From contig NC_065891.1 of assembly GCF_905147045.1 (NCBI RefSeq), forward strand, positions 12,781,001 to 12,845,000: a stretch of 64,000 nucleotides of DNA, given 5' to 3'. Positions 24,334 through 36,641 of this stretch are shown piece by piece. A program made the translations under genes and the position numbers. The notes under the pieces were generated by a model. That model ran no database searches and was not told where the DNA came from. It saw only the letters and a program-made list of their open reading frames with translations. The number at the start of each line of letters is the position of its first letter. The first letter of the stretch is position 1. This DNA is from Nymphalis io. Taxonomy: Eukaryota > Arthropoda > Insecta > Lepidoptera > Nymphalidae.

Positions 24334-27300
24334 AAAGTTAAAGGGGGTAAGGGGGAGAACGATAATACAATCTAATCGACCCCAAACGCCAACCTCGCCT
24401 GCCCGTGGTGCCCCCTGCTAGATAACTGACGAGGCTCTGGCGACCGAGCTGTGGCGGTATAACCACTAAGACCTGGCAGGGTAACCTGACAGAAGAGGCT
24501 TCAACAGCCTGGGGATACAAATAATCTTCAAAAGGATTGGTGCAGAAGGCAAGGGGAAACTACTGCAACTATCCTACCCAAGAAAGTCAACATGAAACTA
24601 CGAACAGAGAGAATACGATTGCTATGCAACCCGCGTAGGAACCGGCGCCGTTCTGCGTCCGGGGCAGGCGGTGTGAAATATGTTACCGGCCACGGGGCAG
24701 CAGGGAACCAGGCTCCCCATGGAAATTCAGCGACTGGAACGTATTACAAACTACGCCAAATCCATACAATAGGGACATGGAATGTGCGCGGACTATTCAG
24801 CCCTGAGAAATTTACTATCTTGGAAAAGGAGATAGTCAGATGCAGTCTTAACATCTGTGGACTCAGTGAAACCCACTGGAAAGGCAACGGCTATTTCGTC
24901 ACTGATTCCCATGCCGTATACTTTTCTGGAAATGACACCAGCAGCCAGAATGGAGTAGCTCTATTAGTACCTGTCCACAAGAGGAACTGTGTGATTGGCT
25001 TTGAAGCAGTGAATGACAGAATATTAAGCGTCAAACTTAAAGCATCACCAGTGAATCTGAACATCATGCAGATATATGCCCCCACTAGCACTGCAAGTGA
25101 AGAGGACATTAAGAGATTCTATTCTGAAATAGAAACTTCCATCGCTAAAGTACCTAATAGAGAAACTCTAATAATACTGGGCGACTTCAATGCCAAAATT
25201 GGAGAAAATTTTCACCAGCCTGGACATTGCGTGGGCAAATTTGGACTTGGAACACGCAACAAAAGAGAGAACGTCTCATACAGTTTGCAAATGAAAATGA
25301 CCTGGTGATAGCCAATAGCCTTTTCCAGCATCATCCTCGCAGGCATTTGGACAACACTTGGACATCACCAGATGGTAAATATCGCAATCAAATAGATTAT
25401 ATCCTAATTAGATCGCGATGGAAAACATCAATTAGAAACACATTACCCGGGGCAGATTGTGGATCTGACCACCAACTTCTAATTTCAAAATTTAAATTAA
25501 AGTTAAAAGCGGCTCGAAGTCACCAAAAACAGAGAAGAATTGAAGCTCAGGACAACTCAAAATTTTACGCTGCTGCAAAACAGAACTGGGTAGAATGGGC
25601 GAATGCAGACTTTACAGAGGAGACGCCTGAGAGGTTGTGGGACCGAACCAAAAAACTAATAATAGAGTCTTCTTCGGTCTCGGGATCATCAGCTGCAACA
25701 TGCAAGCGCCAACACTGGATGTCAGATAATACCTTAGAACTAGTCGAACGGAGACGCACACTAAAGTCAACAGGTGCAGTGGTGACTTAAACAAACTGTC
25801 AGCACAAATTCAGGCAGGTTGCAGGAAGGATTATAATGCCTATCTCTGCTAAATATGTGAGGAAATCGATGCTCATGCAAATAGACATGAGTCCGGAGAT
25901 CTCTATCATAAAATTCGATCCATCACAAAGACACTTCCTTCCAAGACCTGGGCCATTGAAGATAGTGATGGTAGAGTGGTCAATGAGCTAAACCATATAA
26001 CTGACGTTTGGAAGAGATACTGCCAGTCCTTATTCCAGGACAACCAGTCGAAAAACTTTCCTGACACAAAGCCCGGAAATGAAAACCAAAAGCCAGACAT
26101 TCTTCGATCGGAAGTAAAAGCCGCCATTATGCATCTAAAGAAGGGGAGAGCCACAGGAAAAGATGCTATACCGATCGAAACAATAAGAGCCTTAGGTGAC
26201 ATAGGTGTCAATATCTTCCACAACATATGCAACAAGATATGGCATTCAGGAACATGGCCTACAGAATGGTCTCACACGGTTTGCATTCCTTTGCACAAGA
26301 AGGGTTCAACTAAGAAGTGTGGCAACTACCGCCTTATAGCCCTCATATCTAATGCTAGTAAAATTTTACTACACATACTCAATGAACGACTGAAGAACTT
26401 TCTGTCCAAGGAAATTGCACCAGAACAAGCCGGTTTTGTAAAAGGAAGGGCTACACGTGAACAGATCCTCATTGTTCGCCAGATAATAGAGAAGGCACGA
26501 GAGTTTAATAAGCCTACTTATATTTGCTTTGTTGACTTCTCAAAGGCATTTGACTCAGTAAAATGGCCCAAACTGTGGAGGGTGTTGCTGGACATGGGTA
26601 CACCGAAACACTTAGTTCATCTTCTTAGACGTCTTTACGATGATGGGACTGCATCCGTGCGGATGGATGATGTTTTATCTGAACACTTTCATCCCAGCGC
26701 TGGAGTCCGCCAGGGATGCATAATATCACCGCTCTTGTTCAGTGCTTACACAGAACTGGTAATGCGCATTGCGCTTGAGGACTGGAGTGACGGTGTTGCA
26801 GTTGGTGGGCGCAAGATTACGAATTTGCGCTATGCAGACGACACGGCCCTGTTTGCGTCTGACGCAGTTCATATGGAAGAATTGCTTCTTAAAATGGAGC
26901 GCGTATGCCAAGAATTCGTATTAAAGCTTAACCACAGTAAAACGAAGATGATGATTATAGACCGGAGGAAAACAACTCGCCCGAGATCACTCAGATTGCG
27001 AACTGTGAGGTCGTCCAATCCTAAATATATCTGGGAGCTTTAATATCGAAATAAGAATAATAGGCTGAAGAAAATATGGAGGAACAGAAACATTACCAAA
27101 GCAACCAAGATCCGGCTCGTACAAACGCTTGTTTTCCCCACATTTGTATACGCTGCGGAGACGTGGACTTTGCGGCAGGTCGAAAAAAAGAAGATCGATG
27201 CTCTGGAGATGTGGTGCTGGAGACGAATGCTAAGAGTTTCGTGGACCGAATTTCGCACCAATATCTCCATTCTTCAAGAACTCGGCATCAAACAGCGTCT

Positions 27301-27614
27301 TTCGGCGCTGGTTCGAAAGCGCATACTAACATTTTTTGGACGTCTCCCGGCAAGGAAATGACTCCATTGAGCGCCTTGTTATTCAAGGCAAGGTGGATGG
27401 TATCAGACCACGTGGAAGGACGCCCATGCGATGGACCGACCAAATAAAAACAACTGTTGGCGGTCCTTTGCATGAATGTACCAGGCTCACCACTAACAGG
27501 GACTTATGGCGAAGGCTCGTGAGGCGAGTAACATCTGCGCCAAATAATTCATAATACTTCATGGCGACCATGACCGTTCTGATAAGAGTTTCACGACGAA
27601 GAAGAAGAAGAAGA
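24334..27614 (+). mobile_element. RTE (BovB-like) LINE, complete length, with 12-bp target duplication
   Basis: The 3281-bp element lies between AGTATATCAGTT at 24322-24333 and 27615-27626, with S2 sequence on both sides. A ~258-bp 5' untranslated region is present, containing GCAGAAGGCAAGGGGAAACT, a motif style I associate with RTE elements. The 3' end is a (GAA)n run directly before the duplication, as expected for RTE short-repeat tails. Both ends present means it is not 5'-truncated, although its coding frame is broken several times. Confidence 0.9.
24592..27554 (+). pseudogene. RTE endonuclease-reverse transcriptase, frameshifted
   Basis: From the ATG at 24592 the endonuclease reads IGTWNVRGLFSPEKF, ICGLSETHWKGNG, QIYAPTSTASEEDI and LIILGDFNAKIGE. 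A shift near 25250-25300 moves it to the frame with NQIDYILIRSRWKT and GADCGSDHQLL. Another break with a stop near 25849 precedes the reverse transcriptase (25976-27043: GKDAIPIETIRALG, LHKKGSTKKCGNYRL, VDFSKAFDSVKW, SAGVRQGCIISP, LRYADDTALFA). A further shift near 27040 separates the C-terminal part (IDALEMWCWRRMLRVSWTEF, GRTPMRWTDQIKTTVGG), which itself shifts once near 27350. The element is inactive as a protein source. Confidence 0.85.
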
Positions 27615-27709
27615 AGTATATCAGTTGTCTGGTTTCCATATTACAAGCTCTGTACAAGCTTAATTTGGGATCAGACGGCCGTGTGTGCAAAATGTCCCAG
27701 GATATTATT
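27615..27709 (+). mobile_element. S2 SINE, tail piece
   Basis: AGTATATCAGTTGTCTGGTT, TAATTTGGGATCAGACGGCC and AATGTCCCAGGATATTATT are the S2 3' end, completing the copy begun at 21042. Its ATT tail (27702-27709) is also the left target duplication of the next insertion. Confidence 0.85.
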
Positions 27710-28003
27710 TTTTATAGAATAGGAAGGCGGACGAGCATATGGGCCACCTGATGGTAAGTGGTCACCAACGCTCTTAGACATTAGCATTGTAAGAAATGTC
27801 AACCATCGCTTACATATCCAATGCGCCACCAACCTTGGGAACTAAGATTTTATGTCCCTTGTGCCTGTAATTACACTGGCTCACTCACCCTTCAAACCGG
27901 AACACAACAATATCAAGTATTGCTGTTTTGCGGTAGAATATCTGATGAGTGGGTGGTACCTACCCAGACGAGCTTGCACAAAGCCCTACCACCAGTAATT
28001 ATA
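27710..28003 (-). mobile_element. A-family retroposon, full length, 8-bp target duplication
   Basis: It runs from TTTATAGAATAGGAAGGCGG to GCCCTACCACCAGTAATTAT and is flanked by ATATTATT at 27702-27709 and 28004-28011. The A-rich end is on the left, so it is in - orientation. It is the cleanest copy in the window and useful as a family reference. Confidence 0.85.
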
Positions 28004-28067
28004 ATATTATTATAGTACCACCAGTAATTATAGTATAATTATAATATTATTATTTATATTATACGCA

Positions 28068-28212
28068 ATCATCACATATTCAGCCAACCAGCTAAACTTA
28101 CTATTTTTGTATTCCGTTTTGAAGAATGCGTGAGACATTGTAATTAAAATACAAGGGACATTACATCTTAGTTTCAAAGGTTGGTAGCGTATTGGCGATG
28201 TAGGGAACGGTT
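28068..28212 (+). repeat. A-family retroposon, degenerate, opposite to its neighbour
   Basis: ATTCCGTTTTGAAGAATGCG, ATACAAGGGACATTACATCT and AAAGGTTGGTAGCGTATTGG follow family order but are diverged. Confidence 0.65.
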
Positions 28213-28287
28213 TTTTTTTTGTGTATATAATTATTACCCAATAACGTTTATCACACACTTCACTTATATAGGCTATAAGTTTTATTA

Positions 28288-28655
28288 ATTAATTAATTTA
28301 TTAATTCTTTATTGCACTCAATTTACAAACATATAATAACAAGGACTACAATAGTATGCAAAGGCGGCCTTATCACACATAGTGATCCAGGCAACCTTTG
28401 TAAAGAGAAATGTTTGTTTTTTTTTAGCCAGAATCATTAATCGGGCATAGTGTGCGAACAACTTATACTTAAAATTTATTGAAAGCTTATAAACTTAATA
28501 CAAATATGTGATATACCAACATACATATTCTTATATTTATACATATGAACTTATATAAGAAATAAATAACCATACAGATTGTGATATGCTACAGTTATAA
28601 ACATGCTATAGTTATATTGATAAATAATAATTATGCAAACGACTCTTAAAAATAT
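28288..28655 (-). repeat. LINE 3' end, same family as 16385-17915
   Basis: The block is the reverse complement of 17590-17905: it includes CATAGTGTGCGAACAACTTA, GCAAAGGCGGCCTTATCACA and ends CAAACGACTCTTAAAAATAT. Only the 3' untranslated part is present, typical of severe 5' truncation. Confidence 0.75.
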
Positions 28656-28673
28656 GTTTTATGTGGCTATAGT

Positions 28674-28930
28674 CACCGAGATGGCCTAGTGTTTAGAATT
28701 TTAACCGATGACCACTGAATTTTCATGTGCTTAATTTGTGATTATAATTCATCTCGAGCTTGGTGAAACAAAACATCGTGAGGAAATCTGCATGTGTCTA
28801 ATTTCATTGAAATTATGTCCGCATATGAAACCGCATTGGAGCAGCGTGGTGGAATAAGCTCTAAACCTTCTCCTCAAAAAGGGAAAGGAGGCCTTAGCCC
28901 AGTAATGGGACATTAACAGGCTGTTACTGG
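28674..28930 (+). repeat. S1 SINE, head deleted
   Basis: It starts CACCGAGATGGCCTAGTG, lacks box B, and continues with CACTGAATTTTCATGTGCTT through AGCCCAGTAATGGGACATTA to CAGGCTGTTACTGG. Confidence 0.8.
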
Positions 28931-30315
28931 TTATAGTCGCGGTTTACAGAAACCGGAACAAACTATATGTTATGTATTATGTTCAATGGTACAGAATAAA
29001 AATGTTTAAATAAGTATTTCATTAAATATATAATTATACGAGAAAGCATTTTGAGAAATATTATATGTTTTAATAAATCTTAAAACTGAATTAATATATT
29101 ATATATGACACAATTACACTACTACGAGATTAAGATTACGATTATAAGTAATTCCAGGTGCTGGTCCTATTATTATTTATTCAGGGCAGAAGTAAAATAT
29201 CAATTAAAAATAAGCAATTAATCACATTATCACTGATATATATTTTATCAAGACAAAGAACAATACAAATTAGCTAATTATGCGATAAAAATCATTTACA
29301 GATCACATCTCACATTGACAGATAACAATTACCACGGTAACCGCGCGTAAAGGAATTTAAAAAAAAGGAAAAGAAACCCGTGACGGCTACGATGTGTATG
29401 CTGCCAGTGCTATTGTCCACAGATAATCGCTAACAAATTTTTATAACTAACTAGCAAACACACGGCTTCCCTGGTGTAAAATTTAGTTTGTGATGTTAAT
29501 TCTTCAAAATCTGTCATTTTAACACATAATATATTAGTATTATGCACATATATTATTCGAGTTTTTTAAGTCTTACAATGTACTTGTGACATATGAATAG
29601 TAAAAATGTACATGTGAATAGTCAAATGACAATAGTCGTAACCAGCTGTCAGTTTAAAATTGTTCAAAGTCTTCTCAAAAAATCAAAGTCCGACTTCTCG
29701 CTACCTTTTTTAAGTTGTGTTAAAAATAAATGATTACGTTCCCTTAGTAAAAAGTAAATTGAGAATATTTTTAAAAATCGTGTTCGAAATTGTTTTATAA
29801 TTTTAAAATAATTTGTCTTTTTCTATTGAATTCCAAATTTTAATGAGATAAAGAGAGAAATTTTATATAACTTCACTCGCTATACAACGATTGACAAATT
29901 TGATAATCTAATATTATTCATAATATGGTTTATATTATATATATGTAAATATTGTCTTTGTTTCCGTAGAAAACAAATACAATATTTACAAAAGAACAAT
30001 ACTACTACATCAGATTGAGTGGCTAAAGTATTGGCGGTATTTCCTCAAACATTGGCCGAAGTAACAGCCGGCTGCTCAATAAGACTTTAAGCCTAGTTGG
30101 AATAATGTAAATTGTTACATTCAGTATTGACATATCGTTTTGAATATCACGTTTATTGTAATTTTATTCATTTGAAATTAGCAAGTGTCGTTGACTTTTT
30201 TATTATTTATACCGAATATTATTCACTACGTTATTTCTAGTAGACCGAGATAGAATAGATAATAGAATTTGGCTACCTTTGCGGTATAATATAAAGTTTA
30301 TATAAAAAACTGATT
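28931..30315. other. non-coding, nothing recognised
   Basis: AT-rich DNA. A small G+C-richer patch near 29335-29415 shows no convincing exon on either strand. Confidence 0.5.
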
Positions 30316-30319
30316 TATG

Positions 30320-30535
30320 GCATACGATGGCGCAACGTACACTAACTGGTGAACTGGTCAAATTCTCTCAGCATGAGTCTCATAGAGTGGTGACCGCGAC
30401 TATAGACGCCCAGATAGGTGGACTGATGTCTTGAAAAAGGTGGTAGGACGAGGCAGTATGCGACTATAAAACGAAGAAATGGGAGATTTGTCGCCTTGGA
30501 ATGTCCAGAAGTGGACTGCGATTATCTGAATAATT
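30320..30535 (+). repeat. RTE-like LINE 3' fragment, degenerate
   Basis: Across frames it gives RRPDRWTDVLKKVVG and then a tail with GTCCAGAAGTGGACTGCGAT, matching the typical RTE C-terminal pattern (GRP.RW.D.L.KVAG ... W...GEAYVQ.W). It is broken by stops and short. Confidence 0.55.
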
Positions 30536-30978
30536 CCAATTTCAATTAATTAATTTAGTATAGAAGCATTACGGTAATTTATATAGTCATAAAAAATAAA
30601 TAAATATATATTAAATGGAATAGACTTATAAAAACAAGAGAAGGTAAATAAACAACTTCGACATTTATAATATTCATTGTGGATTCGCGTTTAGTAAAAA
30701 ATGGCGTTTTAATTGGAAAATAAAGTTGTTATCGGGACGTTGGAAGTCAAATTAAAAGGGGATATAAGTGGTTAAGTGTAATAATGTTGAATTATAAATA
30801 AAGATATAATGTAAGTATTTTATATTATATATATAAAATGTTTTATGTTATATATGTATGTATAATATGTGTATTTTATATTTACATTTGTTAATTGGTT
30901 TTGTTTTAATTAAATATTAATATTATTTTATTCATACCACCACCTACCTCATATCCTATCTGTAATTACTTACACCGT

Positions 30979-31103
30979 TGGTTGCCTGGAAGAGATCGCT
31001 ATGAAGGTATAAGGTCGCCATAATTGTACATTTATTTATGCAGTATACATGTTTTGTATTTTTCTCTTTGTGTTATGATGTACAATAAAGTATTAAAAGT
31101 AAA
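30979..31103 (+). repeat. LINE 3'-end fragment
   Basis: It has GTTGCCTGGAAGAGATCGCT, AAGGTCGCCATAATTG and a final AATAAAG, resembling the end of the LINE at 16385-17915 (CCTGGAAGAGATCACTG ... AAGGCCGCC). Confidence 0.55.
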
Positions 31104-31630
31104 AGATATTTTAATCAAGAACAGTTTGTAGTGCATAATAAGGCAAAGTTATTAGAAAAACGTATAGAATTTGTAAATTTAAGGTCCTTACTCTTTCATG
31201 GATTGGAATTAGGCTATAGTTGTTATAATCACGTACCATAAAAGCAATTATTTAGTTGCGTTTTATTGCACACATTTTGTGGCAGGCGCTAATTTTACGC
31301 AAACTATTACGGTCTTATCTCAGTCGTTCAGAACAGAACAATTGTATAGAATTTGGTTTTCCAATACAATATGAATAACGTAAGTAAAGGAAGGAGAAGA
31401 AGTTTGTTATGATAAATACAAACACGTTAAAATAACTATAACAAAATGTTATTTTTTAAATATTTTTTTCTGTGGCTTATTTTAATAGTTGATGTTTTTT
31501 TTTTAGTTAAACACTTTCGTATATTATTCAATGTTAATTTGTGTAAAAATCTAATTATTTACTACCTTTTGTTTCTGTTTTTGTTTTTTGTTCTTTATTT
31601 AAATATTTTTATTTTCTACTTTCTATTTTT

Positions 31631-31872
31631 AGGCGGACGAGCATAATATGGACCACCTGATGGTAAGTGGTCACCAACGCTCATAGATATTGGCATTGTT
31701 AGAAATGTTAACCATCACTTACATCACCAATGCGCCACCAACCTTGGGAACTCAGATGTTATGTCCATTGTGCCTGTAATTACACTGGCTCACTCACTGT
31801 TTTGCAGTAGAATATCTAATGAGTGGGTGTTACCTACCCAGATGAGCTTGCACAAAGCCCTACCATCAATAA
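31631..31872 (-). repeat. A-family retroposon, nearly full length
   Basis: From AGGCGGACGAGCATAATATG to GCCCTACCATCAATAA. About 40 bp are deleted between GGCTCACTCA and CTGTTTTGCAGTAG. Confidence 0.8.
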
Positions 31873-31933
31873 ATATTGTATAAAACTAGGGTATTTTTAC
31901 TTATTAACTTTTTTCTATATAGTTAGCTATGTG

Positions 31934-32056
31934 TATATAGATAATTACACCCAGACTCAAGACAAACAGACACAAATTTCTGTCCTTGGTGGGAATCGAA
32001 CCCACAACCTTCGGCGTGGAAGACAAGTATATACCAACCACGCCAACCGGCTCGTC
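31934..32056 (-). repeat. S2 SINE, head half
   Basis: It contains GATAATTACACCCAGACTCA, then the reversed box B GGTGGGAATCGAACCCACAA, and ends CGCCAACCGGCTCGTC. Confidence 0.8.
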
Positions 32057-32608
32057 TTTTTGATTTGTCGCCATAATCTTCATTCGACGAAAGACCAATT
32101 ATAAATCCAATATGTTTTTCTTGTAATAAGCTAAATTGAGAGAAAAGTAAAAAAGGTAAAGGTCCCTTTGATTTTGTCAAATCGTTCATTTATTTGGCGA
32201 ACTTTATTAAAGCCGATGATTAAATGGTTCCCTTTTGCTTCAAGTCTGGGCAATCAGTGTAATGACTACATTCAATAAATGTCTGCTACGTGACTACATA
32301 TTTCAATTCAATTATGTTTATAAGTAAATATTCAAAAACATTTTTTTTTTATATTCTTAATATTTTAATAGTTTAACGATAAAATAGGATACTTTCGATG
32401 CTTTGTTAAATAACTTCCTATTTGAAAGTTGTTATTTTGTGTAATATATTACGTGTGTATTAACCGACTTTAAATTAAGGTTGAGAATGATGAGATGAGA
32501 ATGAAATTAAGGATGTTTGACGCATATATATTTTAATATGTATGTTTAACGTTTTTCTTTATGAAAACATCTAGGCTTCATACATAAATTTTGTAGTAAG
32601 TACCGACA

Positions 32609-32926
32609 GTAAAAAAAAGCCGAGTTGGCCCTGTGGTAAGAACGCGTGAATCTTAACCGATGATCGTGGGTTCAAACCCGGGCAAGCACCACTGAATTTT
32701 CATGTGCTTAATTTGTGATTATAATTCATCTCGTGCTTTACGGTGAAGGAAAACATCGTGAGGAAACCTGCATGTGTCTAATTTCACTGAAATTCTGCCA
32801 CATGTGAATTCTACCAACCCGCATTGGAGCAGCGTGGTGGAATAAGCTCCAAACCTTCTCCTCAAAAAGAGGAGAGGAGGCCTTTAGCCCAGCAGTGGGA
32901 CATTTACAGGCTGTTACGGTACGGTT
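32609..32926 (+). mobile_element. S1 SINE, full length, 12-bp target duplication
   Basis: It is flanked by TAAGTACCGACA at 32597-32608 and 32927-32938. Between these the element begins GTAAAAAAAA, then the head GCCGAGTTGGCCCTGTGG with box B GGGTTCAAACCCGGG, the body, and a TTACGGTACGG tail. The A-run therefore belongs to the inserted DNA and lies at the head end. Confidence 0.9.
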
Positions 32927-32939
32927 TAAGTACCGACAT

Positions 32940-34310
32940 CTAAAACTAGAACTTAAATTTTATATAAAAAAAATTTTAGTAATTTATTAAGTCTACACGT
33001 CTTCAGTAGGCAAATGTATTTTATTCAAAAGATTTCACCGTATCAACCGGTAACTGTCATTCAAATACACCTTTATACAAAGTGAAAGTTAAAGATTTAA
33101 TCATATCTACTGGCAAGCAATTTATTAGCAGCGGAAAAATTACATAACAATCTTACGAATTTATATAACTAACGGTGTATCAGAAAAAATATAGTTACTA
33201 TCGTTCATCGTTTTATGCTCGTAATAGGTATTAACGGTTCAGAGGCCTCACGTAAAGTGGCATCTTTTATAAACAAATACTTTAAAAAAATGTGGTAGTC
33301 AAGGGACGCCCGGTAGATTTGAAACATCGAAATTGATAATTAAATAAATGTAATAGATAAATATGGAATAAAATAAAACATAAACTTTTGTTAATAACAT
33401 ACGCACTACGAACTTACTGGGAGTCGGCTTTGGCGGAAAGGTGTTTGACGGCATTGCTTACGAGACGGTCAATTGACGCGCCACTAGATGCTCCACACAA
33501 AAACAAAAAAAAAACCTTTTTCTACGTAGCTTATATTTAAAAAACACATCTCACCATAATTCTTCAAAGCAAATGAGATCCCACTTCTAACAGTAAATCA
33601 GAGTATAGAGATAATTTACAGTATTAGAAACATTATTGATAGCGGTCGCCATTTGTTAAATATCGATTTTTTCTACAGAAAACTCGAACATGCTTTTCCC
33701 CTGATGATCAATCGGGCATTCTTTAAATTTCAATTCATTCATAATCATTTAATAAATTAGCAAATTGACAATTTATCGCAATCGAATCGAAACGTAATCG
33801 GTAACGCTTAACCCCTTTTCATATTCTACTAACACAATCCAGCTGTGGCTCGGTCGAAATCGATCGGAATAGAATCAGAAATGTATCGTACTATTAAAAT
33901 AGTAGAGTTGCCTATATTTATATACTATTATATATTTATTAGTCGATAGTTACATAGTTTATTTACAGATTAAATAAACCATGCTACTCCTACCAAAATA
34001 AAACAAGTTTGATACTTGATGTTCAAATGTTTTGTTCACATTGGCGTTATGTAATATAAACAATTACAGTATAGGATGTTGAGTTGAATGCTTTTGATAT
34101 TTGTAGTGTACGTATTGTAAATAAGTTTCATTAGTAAGTGTTGTGTAGATACTTAAGAGGCTTTAGCGCATTATGTAAAACTATTGTTTACACAGTATTT
34201 ACATAGTATTTATGCACACTATGACATAAACGACAATGTACCATGTTACTATGTATTTTCATTTTCATTTCGCTTTCTAATGTTATTTGCTTTATTCACA
34301 AAATATGAAT
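32940..34310. other. non-coding apart from the weak exon candidate
   Basis: AT-rich DNA. Several ATCGATT-type motifs occur near 33660 and 33780-33880 without an obvious element. Confidence 0.45.
33418..33454 (-). CDS. weak candidate start-codon exon
   Basis: On the - strand an ATG at 33454-33452 opens 12 codons plus one base (MPSNTFPPKPTP), directly followed by a consensus donor GTAAGT at 33417-33412. The surrounding 80 bases are richer in CpG than the neighbourhood, which would suit a 5' exon. No partner exon or acceptor was identified, and it may equally be part of an unknown repeat. Confidence 0.25.
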
Positions 34311-34314
34311 ATTA

Positions 34315-34355
34315 ATGTACCACCTCACGGTAAGTGGTCATCATTGCTCATTGAT
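34315..34355 (-). repeat. A-family retroposon, small fragment
   Basis: TGTACCACCTCACGGTAAGTG and GTCATCATTGCTCAT resemble the family's 3' hairpin region. Confidence 0.45.
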
Positions 34356-34676
34356 ATATTTACTGAGTAAAGTGTTAATAATTACAAATATCATTTCAAT
34401 CTCATTTAAAATGAACAGTAATTATACATAATTTTGAATATATTTTATGTTACAAACATACTTTTTTACGAATTGTAATTTGTTTTAGTGCTATTTTTTT
34501 CTAATATAATAATAATTCAAAAGACTTTGATCACTTTCTAGATCAAATAGAAGCTGAGAATGTAAGTAGATTTTTTTTTTGTTCATGTTATAAACGTGAA
34601 AGTTTGATGTTTACCGCCAATCCTAAATATGTTGAATGATTGATAAATGAATTTTAGAAAAAAATCTACTAACAAT

Positions 34677-35085
34677 GAGTACCGAGATCCTTTATTGATT
34701 TGAACGTGTGAATTTAAACTGAAGATTGTGTGTTCAAGTCGGGCTTGGATTTTCTTCATCACCACAATGCGATGTCGTCGAATGTGATAATCACGATAGC
34801 AATTTTGTTATGTGGTGTTTCTATATTTGCAAAAACACGTCATGGACGGTTATATAAGAGAAACAACACGAATTTTGAGATGTGAATATTTTACAGTGAC
34901 CACAACGCATTGTTCGTTCTTTGAGCCTAACATAAATAATTAATCTAGTACTTGGCGTTGGAGGAATATCCATCATCAGGAGTATGTATCAACTTCCATT
35001 GAAGTATCTATGTGAAATAAGTTTTGAATCTTCTGAAGAGTCGTGTAGACCTTTTCCCAGAAGTGGGAATTTAACATTAACAGTC
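34677..35085 (+). repeat. S1 SINE, very degenerate
   Basis: The head remnant is GTACCGAGATCCTTTATTGA and GTGTGTTCAAGTCGGGC; the end remnant is TTTTCCCAGAAGTGGGAATT. The stretched centre suggests a secondary insertion or heavy drift. Confidence 0.45.
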
Positions 35086-35593
35086 AACTTTACTTACTCA
35101 TTGAAATATATTTATTGATCTGAGAACATTGAAAATTATAAAGAATTTAATATAAAGTACAAGAATACAAATCGATACATGTACATGTAATAAAACTTAA
35201 ACAACAGCAGTTTTTACATATATAAATAATAACAAAGGATTATATGGACTTGAAAATTTCGTTCATTTGTTTGAAATTCCAAAAATTCTAATTTTAAAGT
35301 TATACAATCACATCTTGCCTTATAAAAAGCACCAAGAATGCTTTATTAAAACAATTGATTATCAAGCGGGCAAACCTGTGGATAAAAAATAATACAGATT
35401 CTCTAGTGTGGAGAACTCTGGTCAAAAATAATAAAATAATCTTTTGTATTCTCTATTTTAAGGTGCTATTTTTCGATCATTATAATATTATTGAATATTA
35501 TTTTTTTCTTTTTAATATTAAATTCCATTATAAACCAAATGTCATCGCGTGCTGCAAATATGCTTTACCTATAAATCTTTTCGTAATGGATAA

Positions 35594-35660
35594 ACATTGT
35601 TTTGTCTTCTTCTTTCAAACGTGAAATTAATGATGGCAGAAAGAGAAATATAATGAAGAT
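35594..35660 (+). repeat. MITE-like fragment, family of 9363-9509
   Basis: TTTTGTCTTCTTCTTTCAAA and TTAATGATGGCAGAAAGAGA match the internal part of that element. Confidence 0.5.
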
Positions 35661-35920
35661 TGATAGTAAGTCAAGATTAAGCACATGACTAAAAAATTTG
35701 GCCCCTCATTTCTTTTTAGATCGTAAACACGGGTGTCAAAGCCCGTCCGATTCCACTTTTGAGTATACGAATTAAAATACTACTGTGACCATCATACGCA
35801 CATATTTGTGTACTGTAATATTTCCAGAGCAGTTACCTAATATTCATTGATAATGGCGTGATCAAAATAAATATATTTCGTCATTATCGTCGTTACACAT
35901 ACACATTGCATATAAGTAAA

Positions 35921-36070
35921 GTAACAGCCTGTAAATGTCCCACTGCTGGACAAAGGCCTTCTTTTTGTGAAAAATCTTTGGAGAAGAAATTCAATGGTGC
36001 TTGCCTGGGTTTGAACTCGGAATCATGGGTTATTATTCTCGTCTTCTAACCTCGGATCCGTCTTGGCTCA
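35921..36070 (-). repeat. S1 SINE, internally deleted
   Basis: The tail half (GTAACAGCCTGTAAATGTCC) joins directly to the head half (AATGGTGCTTGCCTGGGTTTG ... CCGTCTTGGC). Confidence 0.7.
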
Positions 36071-36641
36071 TACAAGTAACAACTTAAAATAATAAGCGCT
36101 TAAAGTAATTACGTTTTTTGCAATATAAGGAAAGTGGTAAAAATAGAACATAGTAAAAGTCTAACGGTCGTTTTTGTTGAAAGCTATTACGTGACTGAGC
36201 GATTTTTATTTGCAATATTTAAATTTTCTTATGAATTTATGATCTGTTTATACAAATTTGAAGTCAGTCCGGAGCGGCGTTGTACATTTTGAATGCCATG
36301 CGGTTTTGTATTCAAAATAATAAATATATATTTCTTTATCAATACATATAAATACAATTTAAGTGTCTGTCTGTGATTTCAAAATAACTGCCTCTTTAAA
36401 AGGTAGGTTGGCTATTTGCGAATTACCAAAACCTAAACAATCTTTTTTTTATTTTTTTGTCTGTCTATCTGCTTGTTCAGATATACATTATTATTACTTT
36501 TTACTTTATTTTTAGTTAGGTTAGTTGCAGAATTTAATAAAGTTTGCAATAAATAGTTAAGAATTATGCTTTTACAGTAAGAAGAATCATATTTAATATT
36601 AAAGGTTCTGAGAAAAAATAAATGCATACGTACTTAAAATG

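Noticed and set aside
23317..28015. recurring peptide YVPCACNYTGSLTLQTGTQQY
   Set aside because: The same peptide appears in several copies because it is the A-family retroposon read in one frame; the copies share no start codon context or conservation of frame.
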